A stretch of DNA of 37,689 nt, from the NCBI GenBank assembly GCA_902769185.1, contig CACXNV010000010.1, positions 1 to 37,689 on the forward strand, read 5' to 3'. The DNA comes from an uncultured Erysipelotrichaceae bacterium. GTDB taxonomy: Bacteria; Bacillota_I; Bacilli_A; RFN20; CAG-826. Shown here piece by piece: positions 31,600-37,689 of this stretch (position 1 is its first letter; each line of letters starts with the position of its first letter). The notes beneath the pieces are model-generated. The model made no database searches. It was given only the letters and a program-made list of their open reading frames with translations, and was not told the origin of the DNA. A program made the position numbers and the translations under genes.

Positions 31600-32418
31600 T
31601 TATTGCTTATTTTTATCATTTTCAACATGGATATATTTAATATATTCATATTGAGAGACACTATCAGCACATTTTTTCATCGCTTCTAAAGTAGCGTTAT
31701 ATAAATATTCTTTATTATCGCTTGTGGTTTTATTTGGATCAGGGAAAATAGGCTCTAAAATATATAAAGTTTGTTTTGGCTTTTTAGATAATTTAGATTT
31801 TCTCCAAGTTGTCACTACTGGTAAAACAGGAGCTTCTAATTTTGCAGGATAATTAAATGAACCTCCATGGAAGTTTCTGATTTTCGTGTAATAAGGCCAA
31901 ATATGAGCTTCAGGATAAATCAAAATATATTGTTTTTTCTCTAAATAAAACTTAAAGGAATCCACTAAAGAGACCATGTTTTTTAAATCGCCTGGTAAAG
32001 GTAGAGGCAGATATCCTAACGCTCTAGTTAGATTTCTCACTATTGGCATGGTTAAAGTATCAGGATAACCTAAAATATTGACTCTTCTTCTAAAGAAGAA
32101 TACATAAGCTTGAAATTTAAAGACGTCACTAATCGCGACATGGTTAGACATAATAAATGCACCCTTGCCGTTAAGTTTTTTAAGGTTCTTCTTTCCTTTA
32201 ACTTTGATGCCTTTACATAAGCAATAAAACCCTAAAACAGGTTTAGCAATTCCGTGATAAAAAATCGCGGAAACAAAATTATTAAAGAAGTTAGTTCTTT
32301 TATATTTATACCCTTCTGGAACACTTGGACGCTTTAAACCGACTTCGTTGAAGTCGTCTTTATTTTCATCTTTCCAGTAGATGGTTTTAGTTTTTTTCCA
32401 ATCTTTCTTACTTGCCAT
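31600..32418 (-). CDS. PlsC-like acyltransferase (LPLAT family)
   Basis: 272 residues. The LPLAT motif I is SNHVAISD (H93, D98 as catalytic HxxxxD). Motif III appears as IYPEAHIWPYYTKIRNFHGG (PEA where EGT is usual), followed by APVLPVVTTWRK. A long, basic N-terminal extension (1-50) is unusual. Members acylate lysophosphatidic acid or other lysolipids at the inner membrane face. The gene overlaps the GT2 gene by 11 bases, which hints at acylation of a glycolipid or membrane carrier product. A paralogue lies at 36684. Confidence 0.83.
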   Translation of the reverse strand: MASKKDWKKTKTIYWKDENKDDFNEVGLKRPSVPEGYKYKRTNFFNNFVSAIFYHGIAKPVLGFYCLCKGIKVKGKKNLKKLNGKGAFIMSNHVAISDVFKFQAYVFFFRRRVNILGYPDTLTMPIVRNLTRALGYLPLPLPGDLKNMVSLVDSFKFYLEKKQYILIYPEAHIWPYYTKIRNFHGGSFNYPAKLEAPVLPVVTTWRKSKLSKKPKQTLYILEPIFPDPNKTTSDNKEYLYNATLEAMKKCADSVSQYEYIKYIHVENDKNKQ

Positions 32419-33718
32419 TTAAAATCTCTTTATTGTCTACTTTGCCAGAATGATCAATTCTTACCCAACTATTTCTTTTACTTGGGTGGAACACTATATC
32501 AATAAACGCTGCTAAGAAGTCATAGAAATAGAACATATATGTCAAAATGCAGCAGATTTGATTTTTAAGTGATAATTTTAAATATTTACGATTACGTATA
32601 ATTGATAACATTGAGGCTAAAACAAAGCACATATATAAAACAGAGAACTGGAATCCGACTATGCCAAAGATAATTCCTGTTTGATAGGCTTGTCCGTATA
32701 ATGCACTAAGTACACCAAAGGTGATACCAGCAGCGACTACTAAAAAGCTCACGATATTAAAGACGACAAAAGGAATAATTCCAATTTTAAATTCTCTTGT
32801 CATCATTCTTTGAAGTCTCTTGGAATGATAGTCTTTTTGGGTACCAGCTTTTCTTAAGAATTTACGAGGAGCTAAATATCCCGCTAACCAACGGACATGT
32901 TGATTATGAACAGTTTTCATATCACTAGCTTGTTCGTCATAGAAGCAAACCGCCGGATAATAACGCATATTAATATCGTGGTAATAACAATAGCTTGTTA
33001 ATTGGATATCTTCGGTCATTCCGGTAAATATCCAACCTCCAGCATCTCTAATAATAGAATCATCAACAAAATATCCTGTACCCATTAAAGTTGCCTTATG
33101 GAAAATAATACTTCTTCCATAGGAAGTAATTTGATTCATATAGGAAAACATACAAGCACAATTAGCAGTTACCCAGTTAGTGTCCGCATTAGTAAAGCTA
33201 CGATAGCCTAAACCAACTTCTACTCCTGTTTGTCTTAAATCATTCATCGCTTCAATATAATTAGATTCTAAGATATTATCCGCATCAAAGATTAAATAAG
33301 AATCATAATTCCTATTTTCTCTCCACATCCAGTTGATACATTCTTGTAAGGCAAAGCCTTTAGTGCGTCTATCATTAGTGAGCTGATCTCTCACAAACCA
33401 TTGATATCCATGTTTTTTAACAATCTCAATTGTTGGGTCATCAAAGCTTTCAACAATAAAAAACGCCTCAAAATATTCTCGAGGATAAGTTTGTTTATCT
33501 AAAGAATTCATAATGTTCTCTATAACATTAGATTCATTTCTAGCAGCGACTAAAACAGCAAACTTAGTCTTTTTATCACTATGAGGGACTATTTGTACTG
33601 GTCTAGCAGAGACGCTCCAATAGATCAAATAATAGATAGATAAAAGCATCAATAGAACAATTGACACTCCGCTTATCGCAATCAAGATAATATAGACTAA
33701 ATCGTAATCAATATTCAT
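32408..33718 (-). CDS. Membrane glycosyltransferase, GT2 (processive type)
   Basis: A 436-residue protein. An N-terminal helix (7-35) leads to a cytosolic GT-A domain with VLVAARNES (55-63), the sugar-nucleotide/metal motif FDADN (145-149), TED (235-237, catalytic base) and QHVRW (273-277). The D, D, D, QxxRW set is that of processive GT2 enzymes such as cellulose, hyaluronan or PNAG synthases. Three to four helices follow. Product and sugar are unknown. ATG 33718 (MNIDYD) is preferred over a TTG 12 bases upstream; neither has a good ribosome site. Coupled to the PlsC-like gene. Confidence 0.88.
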   Translation of the reverse strand: MNIDYDLVYIILIAISGVSIVLLMLLSIYYLIYWSVSARPVQIVPHSDKKTKFAVLVAARNESNVIENIMNSLDKQTYPREYFEAFFIVESFDDPTIEIVKKHGYQWFVRDQLTNDRRTKGFALQECINWMWRENRNYDSYLIFDADNILESNYIEAMNDLRQTGVEVGLGYRSFTNADTNWVTANCACMFSYMNQITSYGRSIIFHKATLMGTGYFVDDSIIRDAGGWIFTGMTEDIQLTSYCYYHDINMRYYPAVCFYDEQASDMKTVHNQHVRWLAGYLAPRKFLRKAGTQKDYHSKRLQRMMTREFKIGIIPFVVFNIVSFLVVAAGITFGVLSALYGQAYQTGIIFGIVGFQFSVLYMCFVLASMLSIIRNRKYLKLSLKNQICCILTYMFYFYDFLAAFIDIVFHPSKRNSWVRIDHSGKVDNKEILNGK

Positions 33719-33823
33719 AATTGGCCCCAAAGCCGTTTATTATTGTAGCATATTATCTAATTCGCGCGTATATAAAGAAATATAAAACACCCGAAATTTT
33801 ATAGAAATATTCACTCTCACAAA

Positions 33824-33891
33824 AAGAGAATTAGAAAAAATTACTAAACTAATTTAATATAATTAAAAAGAACCATTTGACCAATTCTCTT
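33824..33891. promoter_or_regulatory. 9-bp inverted repeat upstream of membrane XRE regulator
   Basis: AAGAGAATT (33824-33832) and AATTCTCTT (33883-33891) are perfect complements 50 bases apart, the second one 20 bases before the start codon. Their spacing of about 59 bases suits looping by a dimeric repressor such as the encoded HTH protein. Confidence 0.4.
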
Positions 33892-33911
33892 AATTAGATA
33901 AAAATATAAAT

Positions 33912-34517
33912 ATGAAATCATTAAACGAAATCGTTGGTGAAAACCTCACATTCTTACGTAAAAAAGCAGGATTTACCCAATTAGAATTTGGCGATAAATT
34001 CTCTTATAGCGATAAAACTGTCTCTAAATGGGAAAACGGATCTGTATTACCTTCCGTTGATGTTTTAAAACAAATCGCAGATTTTTATGGAGTGTCCACT
34101 GACTACATTTTAAATGAGCACAATAATGAAAAAGAGTTTAAGTCAATCATTAAACAAACTCCTAACTTTAATAAAAAGACTTTAATTGTTTGCTTAATCA
34201 TCACTATTATTTTCACTATTGGTATGACAATTTATTTAGCTAGTATCTGGAATATGAAAACCTCTGATCCAAATATCAATAGATATTGGACAGTCTTCTT
34301 GTGGTGTGTCCCTGTATCCTCTCTTGTTATATCTTTAGCAGCGAAAAGAGTATTTAAATATCCTAAATCCGTATTAATTTTTAGATCAGTATTTATTTGG
34401 ACTTTATTAGCCTCATCATATGTCACATTCTTATATTCAGGAAATTATTGGTACTTATTCTTTATTGGAGTACCGCTACAAATTGTCGTCATACTGATAT
34501 ATAACTTAAACAAGTAA
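33912..34517 (+). CDS. Membrane-tethered XRE-type transcription regulator
   Basis: 201 residues. An N-terminal HTH (about 6-66: IVGENLTFLRKKAGFTQLEFGDKFSYSDKTVSKWENGS, then PSVDVLKQIADFYGV) is joined to four membrane helices in the last 110 residues (LIVCLIITIIFTIGMTIYLA onward). This one-component layout, DNA binding plus a membrane sensor, is common in gut Firmicutes; the signal is unknown. No classic ribosome site precedes ATG 33912. It is divergent from the GT2-PlsC operon and could regulate it; a terminator shared with the tRNA pair follows. Confidence 0.87.
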   Translation: MKSLNEIVGENLTFLRKKAGFTQLEFGDKFSYSDKTVSKWENGSVLPSVDVLKQIADFYGVSTDYILNEHNNEKEFKSIIKQTPNFNKKTLIVCLIITIIFTIGMTIYLASIWNMKTSDPNINRYWTVFLWCVPVSSLVISLAAKRVFKYPKSVLIFRSVFIWTLLASSYVTFLYSGNYWYLFFIGVPLQIVVILIYNLNK

Positions 34518-34520
34518 AAT

Positions 34521-34551
34521 AAAACCCTTGATAAATCAAGGGTATTTTTTT
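34521..34551. terminator. Bidirectional terminator between the XRE gene and tRNA-Phe
   Basis: ACCCTTGA, TAAA, TCAAGGGT (34524-34543) with AAAA before and TATTTTTTT after. It can end both the regulator and the minus-strand tRNA transcripts. Confidence 0.85.
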
Positions 34552-34555
34552 CTCG

Positions 34556-34631
<76 letters not shown>

Positions 34632-34650
34632 GAGTCCTCAAGAATTTTTT

Positions 34651-34726
34651 TGGCGGACCAGACGGGAATCGAACCCGCGATCTTCTCCGTGACAGGGAGA
34701 CATGTTAACCGCTACACCACTGGTCC
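34651..34726 (-). tRNA. tRNA-Asp (anticodon GTC)
   Basis: 76 bases with encoded CCA. On the minus strand it starts GGACCAGTGGTGTAGCGG, the anticodon loop is CTGTCAC (GTC), and the end is CTGGTCCGCCA. It lies 19 bases upstream of tRNA-Phe, probably in one transcript. Confidence 0.95.
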
Positions 34727-34784
34727 AACGCTAATATATTATCTTAAAAGACAATGTATAAATCAAGTTATTTCTTAAATAAAT

Positions 34785-35492
34785 TTATTTTGAGACCATC
34801 AAATCATCTAAAACAGTCTTTGCAATTAATATGCCCATACACGCTGGAACAAAGATTGCACTAGCAGGAGAATGTCTTCCGTGTTCGTTATTATCAACCA
34901 CAACTTTACTAGAAGATTCAGAAGAATAAACCGCTTTCACTCCTTTAATTCCCCGACTTCTTAATTCTTTTCTAATGACTTTTGCAAGTGGATCATACTC
35001 AGTTTTTGATATGTCAGAGACAATTAATTTAGTAGGGTCTAATTTATTGCCAGCGCCTAAAGCAGTGATAACTGGAATACCTAAACTTTTTGCCCTACAA
35101 ATAATAGAGATTTTTGCAGAAACTGTATCTACACAATCAATAACATAATCATAACTAGATAAATCAAATTCATCTTCATTTTCAGGTAAATAAAACTTTT
35201 GTATCGCTGTAATTTGAGCGTGAGGATTAATGGAAATCGCTCGCTCCTTCATTATTTCAACTTTACTTTTACCGAGTGAATCACTAGTAGCAATAATCTG
35301 TCTATTGATATTAGTTTCATCCACTACATCATTATCGACAATTGTGAGTCTTTCTAACCCACTTCGAATAAGAGATTCGACAACAAATCCACCTACTCCA
35401 CCAACACCAAAAACAATCACATTTTTGCTTTTTATTTTTCCTAAATTATCTTTTCCAATTAGAGCCTCTAATCGGGAAAATCTTTTATCCAT
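34785..35492 (-). CDS. tcdA: tRNA threonylcarbamoyladenosine dehydratase TcdA (ThiF/E1-like)
   Basis: A 235-residue ATP-dependent E1-like enzyme that cyclises t6A to ct6A at position 37 of ANN-decoding tRNAs. The nucleotide site is GVGGVGGFV (28-36), followed by IVDNDVVDETNINRQI and the Asp/Cys part YVIDCVDTVSAKISI. MDKRFSRLEALIGKDNLGKIK is the typical YgdL/TcdA start. The start lies one base after the EIIC-like gene's stop. Proximity to tRNA-Asp and tRNA-Phe looks incidental. Confidence 0.9.
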   Translation of the reverse strand: MDKRFSRLEALIGKDNLGKIKSKNVIVFGVGGVGGFVVESLIRSGLERLTIVDNDVVDETNINRQIIATSDSLGKSKVEIMKERAISINPHAQITAIQKFYLPENEDEFDLSSYDYVIDCVDTVSAKISIICRAKSLGIPVITALGAGNKLDPTKLIVSDISKTEYDPLAKVIRKELRSRGIKGVKAVYSSESSSKVVVDNNEHGRHSPASAIFVPACMGILIAKTVLDDLMVSK

Positions 35493-35493
35493 A

Positions 35494-36654
35494 TTAAACA
35501 GTCAAGTCGCCTTCTTTAATCCAACCTAATTTTCTAAATAATAAGTCAATAAAGAAGACTAATACTCCTGGAAGAATAATCATTAAGCCAAATATTCCGA
35601 CCCAGACTTGCCAGTTTGATACACCCATAGAATCGATGGTACCGATTTGACCAACAAGTCCTGCTGTACCCATACCTGCACTAGCGCCCATACATTCTAG
35701 GCGTAGCCAACAAGTTGAGATAGGTCCTAAGATTGCACTAGCAATAATAGTAGGTAACCAAATTACAGGTTTTTTAAGAATATTCTTAAATTGGAGCATT
35801 GAGGTACCAATACCAATTGAAATAACAGTGCCAATATTATTGTCTTTTCTAGATTGAACAGCAAAGCCAATCATTTGTGTTGAACAGCCTACTACTGCTG
35901 CTCCACTAGCGATTAATAAACCAGGAATGATGTTAGGATCTGTATCTGGTTTAATTACAAAGATCATTGCCGCAATTGCTGCACTACTAATAGGAGCGGT
36001 AAGAGCCATACCCATAAGAACTGCCACTACCATACCAGCGACAAATGGAACAGCTTGGGTACTTGTGCCCACTAACCACTGTACTGCGTAGGTAACACTA
36101 ATTGCAGGATATCTAACGCCTAAAGATAATAATGTTCCAGCAGCGACTCCAAATAAAGGGATGATAATAATATCAACTGGTGTTTTCTTTCTAATGACAT
36201 ATTTCATTGCTAAAGCAACACCAATACAAACTAAATAAATTGTTAATGGGTCACCAACTTGGAATTTAAATGCTAAATGGTCAATACTTCCTGGACTTGT
36301 AATAAACGAAGTTCCTAAAGAAGTACAGGCTGCTATTTCTCCTACTGCTGCTAAAACAATGGTTTTAAGTGCGTCAAATTTTAATGCTAAGGCAATGCCA
36401 ACCCCAATTCCAGCGCCAGTCATATATTGCAAGATAGTAGCTATACCAATCCAATTGCCACTTTCAGTAGTATGTCCGTTAAAAAGCGAAAGCATAAAGG
36501 CGCAGAATTTATTTGTTTCTGCTCCATAACCAAATAGCTTACCGATAGTAGCAAAGATTGTACCCACTATTAAAGTAGCGAATAATCCATACGCCATTCC
36601 GTTAAGTGTTTTCATTAAGAAACCTAATACAGGTTTTTCTCTTTTTTCATCCAT
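35494..36654 (-). CDS. PTS EIIC-like membrane permease
   Basis: A 386-residue protein with about 9-10 helices. Its start, PVLGFLMKTLNGMAYGLFATLIVG, and the segments MTGAGIGVGIALAL, GVAAGTLLSLGVRYPAI and LTAPISSAAIAAMIFV match the small EIIC-like family (PTS_EIIC_2). Members lie in genomes without their own EIIA/EIIB domains, so sugar phosphorylation by this protein is doubtful and the substrate is unknown. No ribosome site is visible before ATG 36654; TATAAT lies about 11 bases upstream, so a very short leader is possible. Tightly followed by tcdA. Confidence 0.83.
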   Translation of the reverse strand: MDEKREKPVLGFLMKTLNGMAYGLFATLIVGTIFATIGKLFGYGAETNKFCAFMLSLFNGHTTESGNWIGIATILQYMTGAGIGVGIALALKFDALKTIVLAAVGEIAACTSLGTSFITSPGSIDHLAFKFQVGDPLTIYLVCIGVALAMKYVIRKKTPVDIIIIPLFGVAAGTLLSLGVRYPAISVTYAVQWLVGTSTQAVPFVAGMVVAVLMGMALTAPISSAAIAAMIFVIKPDTDPNIIPGLLIASGAAVVGCSTQMIGFAVQSRKDNNIGTVISIGIGTSMLQFKNILKKPVIWLPTIIASAILGPISTCWLRLECMGASAGMGTAGLVGQIGTIDSMGVSNWQVWVGIFGLMIILPGVLVFFIDLLFRKLGWIKEGDLTV

Positions 36655-36683
36655 ATAAGTTAAATATTATAGAAATAATTTTA

Positions 36684-37559
36684 TTATTTACAAGTTTCTT
36701 TCTTCTTCAAAGGATAATAGTCCACTCTTTTGGAGTGATTAAAAATACTAGGATAGATATTATTTTCTATTCCCGCTAATTCGCACATTCTTTTATGGAC
36801 TCTATCAGTTAGTTCTAATTCTCTTTCGTTTTTATCGCTAATGCTATTATCCGGGAACATTGGTTCACCAACATTAACCGTAATTGTCGCGATTTGTTTA
36901 AAAATCTTGCTTCTAATCCAAGACGGCTTTCTATAAGAATAAGCAAAAGGAATGATTGGTTTATTAAATTGTACTGCAAAGAAGAAACTTCCTCTTTTAA
37001 ATGGTCTAATAGGCGCGTAATACTCCCACATGCTACCTTCTGCATAAATATGAAGCCATTTATGGTCTACATTAAGTAACTTATCAACTTCGTTATAATA
37101 TTTCATTGTTGCTTTTAAGTTATTCTCAGGAATTGGGATTCCTCCAACTAATCTAATTAAACTTCCGTTAGGGCCATTAACATTAGGGGCCCACACTAAA
37201 ACATTAGGTTTAATGTGATTAATAGTTCTCATTAAGATGATAAAGTCCCAGAAAGCAATATGATTAGATACACTAATCACTCCTTGTTTAATGAGCTTTT
37301 TATTATCTTTGAGATTACGTTTGCCTTTAACTTTTAATCCAAATCTAATTTTTGCAACCGGAAACACTATAACGTTTAGTAAAATTCGTACCCAGAATCT
37401 TTTAAAGCGCATCGATTTACTATTGTCGATATAAGGATAATTCTCATCAATGACATTATGAAACTTCTCTGGAACATCGATATAGTGTTGATCAGTAAAT
37501 TCAGGATAAGGATATTTAGTAGTCTTAGGGTCAAAATACATACAAACATTATTATACAT
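36684..37559 (-). CDS. PlsC-like acyltransferase, second paralogue
   Basis: A 291-residue LPLAT protein. Catalytic HxxxxD is SVSNHIAFWDF (H100, D105), and motif III is IYAEGSMWEYYAPIRPFKRGS (EGS in the EGT position), then KPIIPFAYSYRKPSW. A long N-terminal extension (1-75) parallels that of the paralogue at 31600; VKGKRNLK precedes the motif in both. It could acylate a lysophospholipid at the cytosolic membrane face. The start is ATG 37559; ATG 37541 (MYFDPK) is the alternative. Neither has a ribosome site, and TATACT some 20 bases upstream could give a short leader. Confidence 0.83.
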   Translation of the reverse strand: MYNNVCMYFDPKTTKYPYPEFTDQHYIDVPEKFHNVIDENYPYIDNSKSMRFKRFWVRILLNVIVFPVAKIRFGLKVKGKRNLKDNKKLIKQGVISVSNHIAFWDFIILMRTINHIKPNVLVWAPNVNGPNGSLIRLVGGIPIPENNLKATMKYYNEVDKLLNVDHKWLHIYAEGSMWEYYAPIRPFKRGSFFFAVQFNKPIIPFAYSYRKPSWIRSKIFKQIATITVNVGEPMFPDNSISDKNERELELTDRVHKRMCELAGIENNIYPSIFNHSKRVDYYPLKKKETCK

Positions 37560-37614
37560 AATAATCGAGAATAGTATAAAATAAATATAGATATCTCATT
37601 AACAATATATGTAT

Positions 37615-37665
37615 CCAAGGGATGCGTTAATGCTTGACCTCTAGGGGTCGCTTTTTATTCCTTGG
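37615..37665. other. Structured inverted-repeat element in the PlsC leader
   Basis: CCAAGG (37615-37620) pairs with CCTTGG (37660-37665), enclosing GACCT/GGGTC and GC/GC pairings (GCTTGACCTCTAGGGGTCGC). On the plus strand a TTTTT follows the inner hairpin. The element lies 56 bases upstream of the PlsC-like start on the minus strand. It may be a terminator of a gene beyond the window or a structured leader; I match it to no known riboswitch. Confidence 0.4.
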
Positions 37666-37689
37666 TAAAATAAATAAGGATAGTCGCGG

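Overview
The window looks like a chromosomal segment of an uncultured, AT-rich, low-GC Gram-positive bacterium. A gut Bacillota lineage close to the Mollicutes/RF39-type Bacilli is my inference. It rests on strong AAGGAGG-type ribosome sites, T-rich rho-independent terminators, a PTS EIIC-like permease, signal-anchored and C-terminally anchored surface proteins, lipobox secretion, and housekeeping genes such as plsX, rimO and tcdA. Tryptophan is encoded by TGG throughout and TGA acts as a stop, so this is the standard bacterial code and not the Mycoplasma code.

Layout. (a) 1-5460: plsX converges on a four-gene minus-strand cluster (HD protein, YunG-like protein, PII-like protein, cation/proton antiporter). 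Then come a small amphipathic protein, an MgtC/SapB membrane protein and two very small genes missed by size cut-offs: a TacA/DUF1778-like antitoxin tail and an Hc1 histone-like protein. (b) 5516-12156: envelope genes, with a PAP2 phosphatase, a 1218-residue anchored extracellular protein with its 306-residue anchored partner, and a polytopic membrane protein. (c) 12156-14839: a lipoprotein metallophosphatase, divergent from a Pr6Pr-like membrane protein and a Cof-type HAD phosphatase. (d) 14840-23890: an accessory zone, with a class C-like group II intron inserted between the HAD stop codon and its terminator, an anchored surface protein, two convergent Nif11-leader/zinc-ribbon peptides, a two-gene restriction-modification system with a divergent XRE regulator, a heavily decayed gene, a STAND/AAA ATPase with a tandem-repeat leader, and an apparently frameshifted ImmA/IrrE-type protease, ending at a tRNA-Thr. 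(e) 24023-37559: mostly core genes, with a domain-permuted GH3 glycosidase behind rimO and a fused ABC transporter, a GT2/PlsC cluster, a membrane-tethered XRE regulator, tRNA-Phe and tRNA-Asp, tcdA, an EIIC-like permease and a second PlsC paralogue.

How the parts fit. plsX, two PlsC-like acyltransferases, a GT2 glycosyltransferase and a PAP2 phosphatase suggest phospholipid/glycolipid assembly. The antiporter follows a PII-like protein by 6 bases, which suggests a nucleotide-sensing brake on ion exchange.

The most unusual signal is the Nif11 pair. The two precursor-like genes share leader, GG site and paired CxxC motifs. Upstream of both lies the same promoter architecture: three TGTG elements at 0, 11 and 23 bases, a GATAAM -10 box, and exactly 28 bases from the box to the start codon. 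No RiPP maturase is visible in the window. The cores look like zinc ribbons, so this may be a regulated metal-binding or exported peptide system and not a classical modified peptide.
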